A stretch of DNA of 15,960 nt from JAVBLT01 sp031553315 (GCA_031553315.1 JAVBLT010000016.1:1-15960), one strand, 5' to 3'. Counted from the first letter of the stretch, positions 1-7,109 are shown. Program-made: numbers and translations. The notes: generated by a model from the sequence alone, not told the origin.

Positions 1-1992
1 GATTTCGTTGTTGCCGACATCCCAGGAGAATTCGGAAAGGTAGGGCTTGGAGGTGGGGTGGAGGAATTGGGAGAGGTCGATGCCGCCGCTGTCGTAGTCG
101 ACGCCGACGCAGTGGTCGAAGATGAGGCTGGCGGCGGTTTCCTCGGGGTGGGGCTGGAGGTTGCGGGTGTTCACTTTTTCATGGTCGAAGCCCGCGATGA
201 GGAGGGTGGAGGCTTTGAGCTGGCATTGATGGCATTGGGGGGCGGTGTGGTCGTCGCCGGCGAGGCTTTCGCCGGGGATGTGGTCGGCGTACCAGCTGGC
301 GCCGTGGAAATCAGCGGGGGGAAGGCTTTCCCAGTAGGTGATGACGATGTGGACGCGGTACAGGAGGTTGGGGAGCTTGGGGTCGGTGGGGTAACAGGTG
401 GCGGTGAGGGTGTAGGTGCCAAGGGGAATGTCGCTGGGGGTGAAGACGAGCTCGGGTTTGTCGATGGCGAAGAGCTGGGAGGGGGTGCTGTGCCAGTCGA
501 CATGGGCAAAGCGGCCGCCGACGGGGGGAAGGCTGAGGCGGATTTCTTCCGTTTGGTGGAGGTGGCAGTAGTCGTAGGCGCTTTCGGGGGCGTTGAGGAG
601 GATCGCGTTGAGGGTGCGGGGGGGGGGGCTTTCGGTTGAGAGGGTTCGGGCGGCGGTGGTTTCGAGCCATTCGAGGCCGTGGAGGGGGAGGGTGGAGACG
701 CCGCGCTCGCGGGGGGTGGTGCCGCCGGGGAGGAGGATGGGCCACTCGGGGTCGGGGCTTTGGGCGCGGAGGGTGTAGCGCCAGGGGCCGGGGGTCTCGG
801 TGGCGGGGGCGAGGGTGGCGGTGAGGGCGGTTTGGGTGTGGCGGGGGATGGGAATGGAGAGGGTTTGATTGCCGACAATGGGGAGGCGGCGGGTGGCGGT
901 GTCGGAGCCATGCCAGGTGAGGGTGAGCCAGGCGGGGCGGCTGGTTTCGATGTGGAGGGTGAGGGGGAGGTTGCGGGGATCGGCGGGGTCGAAGGGTGAG
1001 GGGGAGGCATCGGGCCAGTCGGGTCCGAAACAGGCGGTATCGGTATCGGGGAGGATGGGTTCGGCGGGTGTGAGGGTGTGGGCGACCTTCCAGCCATCGG
1101 GAAAGCCGTCGTTGGCGGTAGAGGGGTTGGTCGGGTCGGTGTGGTAAACAAACAGTTCTTCGTGATCGGAAAGGCCATCATGATCGGTGTCGGGGGCGTT
1201 GGGGTCGGTGGGGGTGAAGGGGTGGAGGGTGAAGGCGGCGCGGTTGGTGACGGCGCCGAGGTTGATGCCGCCGCCGTTGAGCTGCCAGCCGATGCGCCGG
1301 GTCTCGGCGAGGTTGCCGGTGATGTCTTGGTAGGCGAGGCCGATGCGGCCGTCGTCATAGAGGGTGGCCTGGATGGAGGCGTAAGAATTGGTGGTATCGA
1401 GGAAGAGTTTTTCGAAGGTGATGCGGCGGGTGGTTCTATCCGGCGCTGAGAAATAGACCTTTGACTCGAGCTGGGGAATCACGCGGTTGGGGCCTTGTGC
1501 GAAGGCGATTTGGGGAATGGTTCGGCGCAGGGCGTTCGCGAGGGGATAATCCTGAAGGGCAGGGCTGTTGAGGGGGCGGCCAAAGGAGAGGTACCCGGCG
1601 GGGGAAACGAAGACGCGGTCGAAGGCGTTGAAGGTAAAACCGCCGCCAAACACAAAAGGCCTGTAATCGCTTGCCACGGTGAAACGCTGCCAGGGGTGAA
1701 AGAGGTCGGCTTCGGGGGGCTGGTGCCAGGCGAAGGGTGTTTCCAGAGGATAATGGCCGGATTTTTCAACCTCATCGGGCAGGGTATCGCCATCGGAATC
1801 GAGTAGGGCTTCGATGTTTTCACTTTGATGGAAGAGTAACATCCGGTTCAGAGGGTTGAGGTGGGCTTTTTGGCTGAAGCTGATTCCTGCTACAAGGAGA
1901 ATGAGGATGGAAAGCGAGTAGGCACGATGAGCCAACCGAGCGATCAGGGGGAGAAAAAGAAGAAAAAATGCACTAATGAAGAGTATATACAT
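1..1992 (-). CDS. Large secreted protein with TSP3-type calcium motifs and a nidogen-like domain, 3' end cut by window edge
   Basis: This minus-strand frame is open from the ATG at 1992 to the left edge, giving 664 codons with no stop, so the C-terminus is missing. The start has a GAGG Shine-Dalgarno 8 nt upstream. The N-terminus has two hydrophobic stretches (about residues 3-18 and 27-38, separated by RLAHR), so it is either an unusual signal peptide or a membrane anchor. Residues 65-76 (DSDGDTLPDEVE) and 268-279 (DTDHDGLSDHEE), the latter followed by TDPTNPSTANDGFPDGW, match bacterial TSP3 calcium-binding repeats. Between them, about residues 98-225, FVSPAGYLSFGR and a later YDDGRIGLAYQDI resemble the nidogen-like beta-sandwich of secreted proteins. 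Residues 305-580 look like beta-rich Ig-type sequence, and 585-664 hold several Cys and are unrecognised. It is exported and probably surface-located; its function is unknown. It is the second gene of an operon with the small gene at 2003-2404. Confidence 0.8.
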   Translation of the reverse strand, partial: MYILFISAFFLLFLPLIARLAHRAYSLSILILLVAGISFSQKAHLNPLNRMLLFHQSENIEALLDSDGDTLPDEVEKSGHYPLETPFAWHQPPEADLFHPWQRFTVASDYRPFVFGGGFTFNAFDRVFVSPAGYLSFGRPLNSPALQDYPLANALRRTIPQIAFAQGPNRVIPQLESKVYFSAPDRTTRRITFEKLFLDTTNSYASIQATLYDDGRIGLAYQDITGNLAETRRIGWQLNGGGINLGAVTNRAAFTLHPFTPTDPNAPDTDHDGLSDHEELFVYHTDPTNPSTANDGFPDGWKVAHTLTPAEPILPDTDTACFGPDWPDASPSPFDPADPRNLPLTLHIETSRPAWLTLTWHGSDTATRRLPIVGNQTLSIPIPRHTQTALTATLAPATETPGPWRYTLRAQSPDPEWPILLPGGTTPRERGVSTLPLHGLEWLETTAARTLSTESPPPRTLNAILLNAPESAYDYCHLHQTEEIRLSLPPVGGRFAHVDWHSTPSQLFAIDKPELVFTPSDIPLGTYTLTATCYPTDPKLPNLLYRVHIVITYWESLPPADFHGASWYADHIPGESLAGDDHTAPQCHQCQLKASTLLIAGFDHEKVNTRNLQPHPEETAASLIFDHCVGVDYDSGGIDLSQFLHPTSKPYLSEFSWDVGNNEI
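618..628 (-). repeat. Homopolymer tract, C11 on the coding strand
   Basis: Eleven consecutive G on the plus strand are read as C11 in the minus-strand secreted protein gene, encoding part of a PPP run near residues 456-458. It is the longest single-base run I saw inside any coding region of the window. Such tracts slip during replication, and a one-base change would move the reading frame. The two other minus-strand frames run to stops near 171 and 311, so either shift would truncate the protein. Phase variation is an inference. Confidence 0.85.
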
Positions 1993-2000
1993 GATTTTCG

Positions 2001-2004
2001 CCTC
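2001..2004 (-). promoter_or_regulatory. Shine-Dalgarno of the large secreted protein gene, overlapping the upstream stop codon
   Basis: On the minus strand the sequence reads TGAGGCGAAAATCATG. TGA (2005-2003) is the stop of the small upstream gene, GAGG (2004-2001) is the Shine-Dalgarno, and the ATG begins at 1992 after an 8-nt gap. The overlap suggests translational coupling of the two genes and supports choosing this start. Confidence 0.65.
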
Positions 2005-2404
2005 AAAACAGTGTGATTTTCAGGGCGGAGACGCTCACCCCTACACGCACTATTACAGATTCGGAGGCTCCTCGTACGGTTACCCGAAGCATGTTCCACA
2101 AGGGAGACTCCCCGTTTGGAAGGCGGAACGCGGTATTTTCGTCAGAGTTAAGCGTTGCTTCCACTTCTTCGGCATCAAGCGTGCCATCACGGTTAAGGTC
2201 GTTACCGAAAGAGATGACGACTTGGGCATTTTGCGGGAGGTTGATGATGGCGGCGCGGAAATATTCAGGGGCGGAAATCGGGTAAGGCAAAATTAGCGGA
2301 CGAGAAAGATCCGTTTCTGAAAAAACCGAAACAGCTGATAACGTAATTGTTTCAGCATGTGTACATGCAACTGCCAGAATAAACCCGATAAATACTTTTT
2401 TCAT
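2003..2404 (-). CDS. Small secreted protein with EF-hand-like loop
   Basis: This is a 133-residue protein. The start is the ATG at 2404 because GGAGG lies 5 nt upstream and the protein then opens with a textbook signal peptide (MKKVFIGFILAVACTHA, cleavage likely after HA). The frame continues open upstream to 2581, but that extension is arginine-rich and unlike an exported protein. Residues about 69-79 (DLNRDGTLDAE) have D-x-N-x-D-G-x-L-D-x-E spacing like an EF-hand or dockerin-type calcium loop. The rest is beta-strand-like and ends in hydrophobic sequence without a membrane anchor. Base composition is visibly less GC-rich than in the flanking genes. It is translated immediately ahead of the large TSP3-type secreted protein, so the two may act together outside the cytoplasm. 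I do not recognise the family. Confidence 0.8.
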   Translation of the reverse strand: MKKVFIGFILAVACTHAETITLSAVSVFSETDLSRPLILPYPISAPEYFRAAIINLPQNAQVVISFGNDLNRDGTLDAEEVEATLNSDENTAFRLPNGESPLWNMLRVTVRGASESVIVRVGVSVSALKITLF

Positions 2405-2409
2405 CAGAG

Positions 2410-2414
2410 CCTCC
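2410..2414 (-). promoter_or_regulatory. Shine-Dalgarno GGAGG fixing the start of the small secreted protein
   Basis: GGAGG on the minus strand lies 5 nt before the ATG at 2404 (GGAGGCTCTGATG). It decides between this ATG, which exposes a signal peptide, and upstream in-frame ATGs such as the one at 2416, which do not. Confidence 0.7.
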
Positions 2415-2487
2415 ATACGGATAAAGCACGCCTCACGCTTCTTACTTCCACCAGGGGCTCGCCAAAGCCTACGCCGAAAGCAAGAAG

Positions 2488-2514
2488 GGAGGCGTGCCAG
2501 AGGCACACGCCTCC
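2488..2514. repeat. 27-nt inverted repeat (strong hairpin) in the leader of the small secreted protein gene
   Basis: The arms GGAGGCGTG and CACGCCTCC are perfect complements at the ends of a 27-nt segment. An alternative fold pairs GGAGGC/GCCTCC and GTGCC/GGCAC around a TCT loop with a 2-nt bulge. No T-run follows on either strand, so it is not a standard terminator. It sits about 85-110 nt upstream of the start at 2404, in an intergenic stretch (2405-2697) with no supported gene. It could be a 5' leader structure or a copy of a dispersed palindromic repeat; the sequence alone does not decide. Confidence 0.7.
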
Positions 2515-2587
2515 GCTTACATGTCGTTCGGCTTGAAACTTGGCGATTTCTGGTGAACGATTTAGTATGCGGGTGACGCAAAATTTA

Positions 2588-2593
2588 ATAATA
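2588..2593 (-). promoter_or_regulatory. Possible -10 element in an AT-rich patch upstream of the secreted-protein operon
   Basis: On the minus strand TATTAT lies in an AT-rich stretch (about 2581-2610) that stands out in this GC-rich window. It is roughly 185 nt upstream of the start at 2404 and downstream of the nitroreductase stop. I see no convincing -35 hexamer at 16-18 nt. No terminator-like hairpin separates the nitroreductase gene from this point, so read-through is also possible. Confidence 0.25.
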
Positions 2594-2697
2594 CAATCAA
2601 TCAAAAACGAAAAGGTGAATTCCTGCCTTCATCCATTTTGATATAGAGCGTAAGAATATCAGAAAGGTAATTGGCTCGCAAGGATAAACCTATTGGT

Positions 2698-3294
2698 CTA
2701 CCGCTCGATCTTGAAGCGGTCGCTGAGGGGCTGGAAGGTTTTGGCGTCGGGCGGGGATCCGGGGGCGCCGAAAGGCATTTGGGCGACGAGCTTCCAGGTG
2801 GAGGGGATGGCGAAGCGTTTGGCGGCTTTTTCGTCGACGAGGGGGGCGTAGTGCTGGAGGCTGGCGCCGATGCCTTCGGAGGCCAGGAGGGACCAGACGG
2901 CGTATTGGAGCATGGCGTTGCAGTGCTGGGCCCAGACGGGGAAGTTGGCGGCGTAGGCGGGGAACTGGGCGGCGAGGGATTCGGTCACGGCGGTGTCGTC
3001 GTAATAGAGGATCGTGCCGTAGCCGCGGGCGAAAGACTCGATTTTGGGCTGGGTGTTTTTTTCGAAGGAAGCGGCGGGGACTATGCCTTTGAGGATGCCT
3101 TCAAGGTCGGCCCAGAACCCTTTGTGAGCGTCGCCCAGGGCGAGCACGGCGCGCTGGCACTGGCAGTTGAAGGGAGAGGGCGTGTGAAGGACGGCGCCTT
3201 CGATGAGCTCCACGAGGCGCTCTTCGCTGAAGGGGATTTCGGGCTTGAGATCGTAGATCGAACGGCGGGTTTTGAAGGCTTGGCGAATATCCAT
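2698..3294 (-). CDS. Nitroreductase family protein (Frm2/Hbn1-like)
   Basis: This 198-residue protein is the usual length for the small FMN-dependent nitroreductases of the Frm2/Hbn1 group. Family landmarks seen are FKTRRSIYDLKPE near the N-terminus, HTPSPFNCQCQRAVL at about 37-51 (FMN and substrate region), the GIGASLQHYAPL segment at about 141-152 and TWKLVAQMPFG at about 165-175. Members reduce nitro compounds, quinones or lipid-derived electrophiles with NAD(P)H and are cytoplasmic. The start at 3294 has GGAG 8 nt upstream. It lies 23 nt downstream of nagA on the same strand with no terminator between, so it is probably cotranscribed with nagA. The substrate cannot be read from the sequence. 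Confidence 0.88.
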   Translation of the reverse strand: MDIRQAFKTRRSIYDLKPEIPFSEERLVELIEGAVLHTPSPFNCQCQRAVLALGDAHKGFWADLEGILKGIVPAASFEKNTQPKIESFARGYGTILYYDDTAVTESLAAQFPAYAANFPVWAQHCNAMLQYAVWSLLASEGIGASLQHYAPLVDEKAAKRFAIPSTWKLVAQMPFGAPGSPPDAKTFQPLSDRFKIER

Positions 3295-3317
3295 GGCGCG
3301 CGCTCCTCTCTTTGCGG

Positions 3318-4469
3318 TTAGATTTTGCGGTCACCGTCGACAAAGACGGCCGCGACTTCGAACGAGGGGTCGTCGAGCACGGTGATGTCGGCGCGGTAGC
3401 CGGGCTCGAGGCAACCGAGCTCGCCGCCGAGGCCCTGCTCCACGGCCTGGTTGTGGGAGGTGGCCTTGATGAGGTCGCTGAGGGGGAGATCGGTCACGGC
3501 GTAGACGTTTTTGAGGGCGGTGTTCATCTTGAGCACGGAGCCGGCGAGGGCGCCGTCGGAGGCGAGGCGGGCCTGGCCGTCTTTCACGATCACATCGAGG
3601 CCGCCGATCGAGGAGGGGCCGTCGGGCAAATGGCTGGCGCGCATGGAATCGGTGATCATCAGGATGGAATCGATCGCTTTGACCTGGAAGATGAGCTCGA
3701 TCATCTCGGGGCAGAGGTGGATGAGGTCGCAGATGATTTCGGCGCGCAGGTCGGGCAGGAGGAAGCCGGCGCCCACGAGGCCCACGTCGCGGTGGTGGAG
3801 GGGGGTCATCTGGTTGCAGAAATGGGTGAGGTGGCGCATGCCGGCGGCATAGACGGGTTTGAATTCTTTAAAGGAGCATCTGGAATGGCCGCAGCTGGGG
3901 ACGATGCCCATCTCGAGCAGGGCGGCGGCGAAGGCGGCGCCGCCGGGGATTTCGGCGGCGTAGGAGACCTGGCAGACCTTGGCGATGGCGTTGAGGCGCT
4001 TCACTTCCTCGATGTCGGGCGGGCGCACGTGGGCGGGGTTCTGGGCGCCGAGGCAGGTGTTGTTGATGTAGGGGCCTTCGAGGTGCACGCCGAGCACTTT
4101 GGCGTAGGGGGTTTTTTTCGCGTAGGCGGCGATGTGTTTGAGCGATTGGGCGAGCATGGCTTCGCTGAGGGTGAGGGTGGTGGGGGCGAAGGAGGTGCAG
4201 CCTTCGGCGAGCTTGGCTTTGGCTACGGTTTCCACGGCGCTGGGGTCGTCGTCGGTCACGTCCATGCCGGCCGCGCCGTGACAGTGGGCGTCGATAAAGC
4301 CCGGCACGACCATTTTGCCTTGCGCATCATACACCCAATCGGCTTTGGGCAGCGGGGAGCCCGCTTCGATCACCCGGGCGATGCGGCCGTTTTCAATGAA
4401 AAGGGCTCCGTTTTCACTTTCAAAACCGGGGCTGACGAGATAACCGTTTTTGATGAGACCTGCAGGCAT
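3318..4469 (-). CDS. nagA: N-acetylglucosamine-6-phosphate deacetylase
   Basis: NagA removes the acetyl group from N-acetylglucosamine-6-phosphate, giving glucosamine-6-phosphate and acetate in amino-sugar catabolism and cell-wall recycling. The 383-residue length fits this amidohydrolase-superfamily enzyme. Metal and catalytic landmarks are PGFIDAHCHG (H62, H64), GVHLEGPY (E131), CGHSRCSF (H195), THFCNQMTPLHHRDVG (H216) and ITDSM (catalytic D274), followed by LAGSVLKMN. The presence of the HxH pair resembles Bacillus-type rather than E. coli NagA. Some usual residues differ (HSR for HSN, FCNQM for LFNAM), so a related acylated sugar phosphate is possible. AAAGGAG lies 9 nt before the ATG at 4469. 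It leads an operon with the nitroreductase; no nagB, kinase or transporter is in view. Confidence 0.92.
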   Translation of the reverse strand: MPAGLIKNGYLVSPGFESENGALFIENGRIARVIEAGSPLPKADWVYDAQGKMVVPGFIDAHCHGAAGMDVTDDDPSAVETVAKAKLAEGCTSFAPTTLTLSEAMLAQSLKHIAAYAKKTPYAKVLGVHLEGPYINNTCLGAQNPAHVRPPDIEEVKRLNAIAKVCQVSYAAEIPGGAAFAAALLEMGIVPSCGHSRCSFKEFKPVYAAGMRHLTHFCNQMTPLHHRDVGLVGAGFLLPDLRAEIICDLIHLCPEMIELIFQVKAIDSILMITDSMRASHLPDGPSSIGGLDVIVKDGQARLASDGALAGSVLKMNTALKNVYAVTDLPLSDLIKATSHNQAVEQGLGGELGCLEPGYRADITVLDDPSFEVAAVFVDGDRKI

Positions 4470-4499
4470 AATGGAAAACTCCTTTCAAATTTCGACCTT

Positions 4500-4528
4500 A
4501 GTGTACCACGCCGCCCCTTCCGCGACAA
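4500..4528 (-). promoter_or_regulatory. Probable sigma-70-type promoter of nagA
   Basis: On the minus strand TTGTCG (4528-4523) and TACACT (4505-4500) are separated by exactly 17 nt. Each matches its consensus at 4 of 6 positions. Transcription would begin near 4494, giving a leader of about 25 nt that includes the AAAGGAG Shine-Dalgarno. The remaining intergenic DNA (4529-4665) shows no other gene. Confidence 0.55.
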
Positions 4529-4665
4529 GGCCGAAAAACACCGGAGCCGTTGAGCGTAAATTGCACAATGAAATGGGGCAGTCAAAAAAGAAGAAAGCCC
4601 ATGCTCAAACCTTCAAACGAGATGAAGAAGGAGAAAAAAGACTCGTTCGGCAATCTGTTTTTTTG

Positions 4666-5769
4666 TTAGGGCGCAGCCGTTTCTTTCAAAACCGCCTCGC
4701 ACGCCGCGTACCATTTCTCCGCATCGGCGGGGGGTATCCAGGCGTAGTGGCGCTCGTGGTTGCGGTAGTGTTCGAGGGCCTGGAGAGCGCCTTCGGGCTC
4801 ACAGCTGGCAATCACAATGGAGGTTGTCAGGGATTCGCCGGGGGCGAGGGTTTTCTTTGCGTCGAGCCAGGCGGTGAGGCGGGTTTGGCGCGGGGCGCTG
4901 ATGGTGATGCTTCCGTGGGAGGCGGTCGCCGAATCGGGGGCGAAGCGCACGGTGAGCCAGCCGGGGGCGGCGAGGGGGATGGGTTTCGCAAAGGTGAGCT
5001 TATAGGTGCTTTTGTCGCTGTTGAGGGGGGAGGTTGTGGCGCCGCGGTGGGTATCCTCGGCGAGGACGGAGCCGTCGTCGGCGATCCATTTGACCGACTC
5101 GATCACCGTCGGCTTTTCGCCCTGGATCTGGTCAAAACGGATGCTCATGCCGTGATTGCCGGCCGCGGGCTTTCTGAAAGGGATTTTCATGAGGCCGTTT
5201 TTCAGATCCGCCGGAACCCACCGGAGCGGGTTTTTTCCATCGGGGCACGATGCGATGAGAATGCGCCCCTTCGGGTTTTCAATGGCTCCGAAGAGACCCT
5301 TGCCGATGAGCAGAAGCGTGCAGGGGTCGGGGCCGAGCACCTCCATGGCGGACCCTTCCGATGCGGGCTGATCCACGAGGTCGAGGCGTTCGATTTCAAT
5401 CGGGCTTTCAGAGGCGTTGGCCACGGTGTAGATGAGGCGGCCGTAGAACCAGCCGGTTTCGTTGCCTCCGCCGGCATCGGTTTTGATGCGTGCCGCCGCC
5501 ATTTTCGATACGCTCGCCCTGAGCCCGCCTTTGCTCATCACGGGATAGGCGGCGCGGGTCGAGAAGGTGGAATCGTCTATCGTGTTTCCGGAGAAGACGG
5601 TTTCCGCTTCGCCGCCCGGCTTGAAACAGAGTGAATCGCCGCTCGCCAGGCGCACTTCGAAGGGTGGGGGAACCATGCCGGCCACGAGGTGTGCGGCGGG
5701 ATTCTTAGGCGCCCGGGCGAAGAGCGGGGCGGTGAAGAGAACCGCGGCAAAAGGGATGAATCGTTTCAT
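4666..5769 (-). CDS. Secreted beta-rich protein of unknown function
   Basis: This is a 367-residue protein starting at the ATG at 5769, chosen because AGGAG lies 6 nt upstream and the protein then begins with a clear signal peptide (MKRFIPFAAVLFTAPLFARA). The frame stays open upstream to 6033, but that part lacks such signals and overlaps the divergent gene. The mature part is mainly alternating hydrophobic/polar beta-type sequence (for example GWFYGRLIYTVANASESPIE and APGWLTVRFAP), ending in a short helical region with LEHYRNHERHYAWIPPADAE. This layout is reminiscent of the N-terminal beta-sandwich of alpha-galactosidase-like glycoside hydrolases without the catalytic barrel, but that is a weak impression and no catalytic residues can be named. 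It is probably periplasmic or extracellular. It has its own promoter and is transcribed divergently from the TPR gene. Confidence 0.72.
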   Translation of the reverse strand: MKRFIPFAAVLFTAPLFARAPKNPAAHLVAGMVPPPFEVRLASGDSLCFKPGGEAETVFSGNTIDDSTFSTRAAYPVMSKGGLRASVSKMAAARIKTDAGGGNETGWFYGRLIYTVANASESPIEIERLDLVDQPASEGSAMEVLGPDPCTLLLIGKGLFGAIENPKGRILIASCPDGKNPLRWVPADLKNGLMKIPFRKPAAGNHGMSIRFDQIQGEKPTVIESVKWIADDGSVLAEDTHRGATTSPLNSDKSTYKLTFAKPIPLAAPGWLTVRFAPDSATASHGSITISAPRQTRLTAWLDAKKTLAPGESLTTSIVIASCEPEGALQALEHYRNHERHYAWIPPADAEKWYAACEAVLKETAAP

Positions 5770-5799
5770 GATGTTCTCCTTTTTCAATCGGTTGTTTTC

Positions 5800-5828
5800 A
5801 GTGTAAGGCCTGGCGTTCTGAAATTCAA
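5800..5828 (-). promoter_or_regulatory. Probable sigma-70-type promoter of the secreted beta-rich protein
   Basis: On the minus strand TTGAAT (5828-5823) and TACACT (5805-5800) are separated by 17 nt. The -10 hexamer and the spacing are the same as in the nagA promoter. Transcription would start near 5794, about 25 nt before the ATG at 5769. Confidence 0.55.
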
Positions 5829-5860
5829 GGTGAAAAGCGACCGTTTTCGACAGGTAACTG

Positions 5861-5889
5861 TTTACGGTGCCGGGAAAGTGTGTTACCCT
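5861..5889 (+). promoter_or_regulatory. Weak candidate promoter for the TPR-ahbC-cvpA-dnaG operon
   Basis: TTTACG (5861-5866) and TACCCT (5884-5889) are 17 nt apart on the plus strand, in the 160-bp divergent intergenic region ahead of the ATG at 5930. Matches to consensus are only 4 of 6 and 3 of 6, so this is tentative. Some promoter must lie here, as the gene upstream points the other way. Confidence 0.3.
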
Positions 5890-5929
5890 TATGGCATCCT
5901 TTTCATCGGATTCAATTTCGGGGTGAACC

Positions 5930-7108
5930 ATGTCTTTTTCAACACCGTATGTATACCGCTTCATGACGGTTTTTCTTCTGGCGGCGCTGGTTTTCTCAAG
6001 CGGCTGCCGGGAAAAAACGCACGACGATCTCATCGAAAAAGGAATGGAGGCGTTCAGGGAAAACCAGTTCGTCGACGCTATCCGTTTCTTTGAGGAAGCC
6101 TCCCAAACCGTCGCCGACCAGCCCGAGCTCTTCTACAATCTCGGCCTCTCATATTACCGCCGCGGCGAATTCGATTCCGCCGAAAAGGCTTTTCAGAAGG
6201 CGCTCGCCCTCGACCCCGCGCACCTTTCCGCGCGCGAGTTTTCAGCCGCCATCGCCATTGACCGGCGCAATTACGGCGCCGCGCAGACCATTCTCCGCCC
6301 TCTTTTCGCGAGCGACCTCGACAAGGCCTCCCGCGCCCGCGTGGGCGCCCGCCTCGCCCAAGCCTATTACGGCATGAACCGCCCCGACGCCGCCCACGCC
6401 GTGCTCCTCTCCGTAAACGCCCAGGCGCCGACGGATCCCGTGCCCGCCTACAACCTCGGCCAGCTCTACATGGCCAAATACAAGCTCCTGCCCGAAGCGC
6501 GCGACTACTTCTCCCTTTACCTCGCCGCCGCCCCCGCCGACGACCCCCAGCGCCAGAAGGCCGAGGCCTCCCTCAGCCGGATCGACGGCCAGATCGAACG
6601 CCTCAAAACCGAGCAGGCCAAGTTCACCCGCGACACCGTCCTCGCCGCCAAGCACCTCCAGACCGCCGCCGCCGCCCAGCGCAACCGCCAGTGGGCCGAT
6701 GCCGAAAAGGCCTTCAAGGACGCCCTCAGGGCCGATCCCCTCTCCGCGGAAGCCGGCAGCGGCCTCGCCGCCCTCCTCGAACTGGCCGGGCGCGAGAAAG
6801 ACGCCTTCGAAGCCTGGCAGGACTACACCCGCCGCATCGACCCCCGCAACGCCGCCGCCCTCCTCGCCTGCGCCCGCCTCGGCGCCAAACTCAAGCTCTA
6901 CGGCGATTCCATTCAGCCGCTCACCGCCTACCTCGCCCGCAACCCGCGCGACCGCAAACAGATCGAGCTCATGGTTTCGCTGCTCTTCAACGCCCAGCGC
7001 AAGGCCGATGCCCGCGTGTGGGGCGAATACTACCTCTCGCTGATGCCCGAAAACACCCCCGGCTTCCAGGCTTATGCCGACTGGGTCCAAACCCTTCCCG
7101 TGGAGTGA
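5930..7108 (+). CDS. TPR-repeat lipoprotein
   Basis: This 392-residue protein has a short N-terminal hydrophobic segment (about 11-25) ending in SSGC, with C26 as the likely lipidated residue; serine at -3 is not the commonest lipobox residue. The remainder is helical tetratricopeptide repeat sequence. The clearest repeats are about 31-64 and 65-98 (PELFYNLGLSYYRRGEF, then AEKAFQKALALDP), with further ones near 170-203 and 238-271 and degenerate repeats between and after them. TPR proteins are scaffolds for protein-protein contacts; the partner is unknown. The ATG at 5930 is preceded by GGGGTG with suitable spacing; the next Met (residue 12) has no Shine-Dalgarno. The stop is 1 nt before the ahbC start, making it the first gene of a four-gene operon. 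Confidence 0.82.
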   Translation: MSFSTPYVYRFMTVFLLAALVFSSGCREKTHDDLIEKGMEAFRENQFVDAIRFFEEASQTVADQPELFYNLGLSYYRRGEFDSAEKAFQKALALDPAHLSAREFSAAIAIDRRNYGAAQTILRPLFASDLDKASRARVGARLAQAYYGMNRPDAAHAVLLSVNAQAPTDPVPAYNLGQLYMAKYKLLPEARDYFSLYLAAAPADDPQRQKAEASLSRIDGQIERLKTEQAKFTRDTVLAAKHLQTAAAAQRNRQWADAEKAFKDALRADPLSAEAGSGLAALLELAGREKDAFEAWQDYTRRIDPRNAAALLACARLGAKLKLYGDSIQPLTAYLARNPRDRKQIELMVSLLFNAQRKADARVWGEYYLSLMPENTPGFQAYADWVQTLPVE

Positions 7109-7109
7109 T

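Noticed and set aside
181..240. CHQC in the large secreted protein as a haem c or zinc site
   Set aside because: It is not a CXXCH haem motif and no second Cys pair sits close enough to support a zinc knuckle.
171..1358. 395-codon minus-strand frame rich in P, S and T
   Set aside because: It is an out-of-frame reading of the large secreted protein gene. The frame one base over gives TSP3 and nidogen-like motifs and starts at 1992 with a Shine-Dalgarno.
2405..2604. Extension of the small secreted gene to 2581, and a separate 66-codon frame at 2404-2604
   Set aside because: Arginine-rich or random-looking sequence that crosses the palindrome and hides a clear signal peptide; no Shine-Dalgarno supports these starts.
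3312..4553. 413-codon plus-strand open frame opposite nagA
   Set aside because: Glycine/valine/alanine-rich antisense of nagA with no recognisable domain; nagA has a promoter, Shine-Dalgarno and catalytic motifs.
4632..4660. Possible minus-strand terminator after the secreted beta-rich gene
   Set aside because: A T-run is present, but the only stem I can form is about 4 bp with a wobble, too weak to call.
5770..6033. Upstream in-frame start at 6033 for the secreted beta-rich protein
   Set aside because: It would overlap the divergent TPR gene, the added 88 residues are non-descript, and the signal peptide and Shine-Dalgarno favour 5769.
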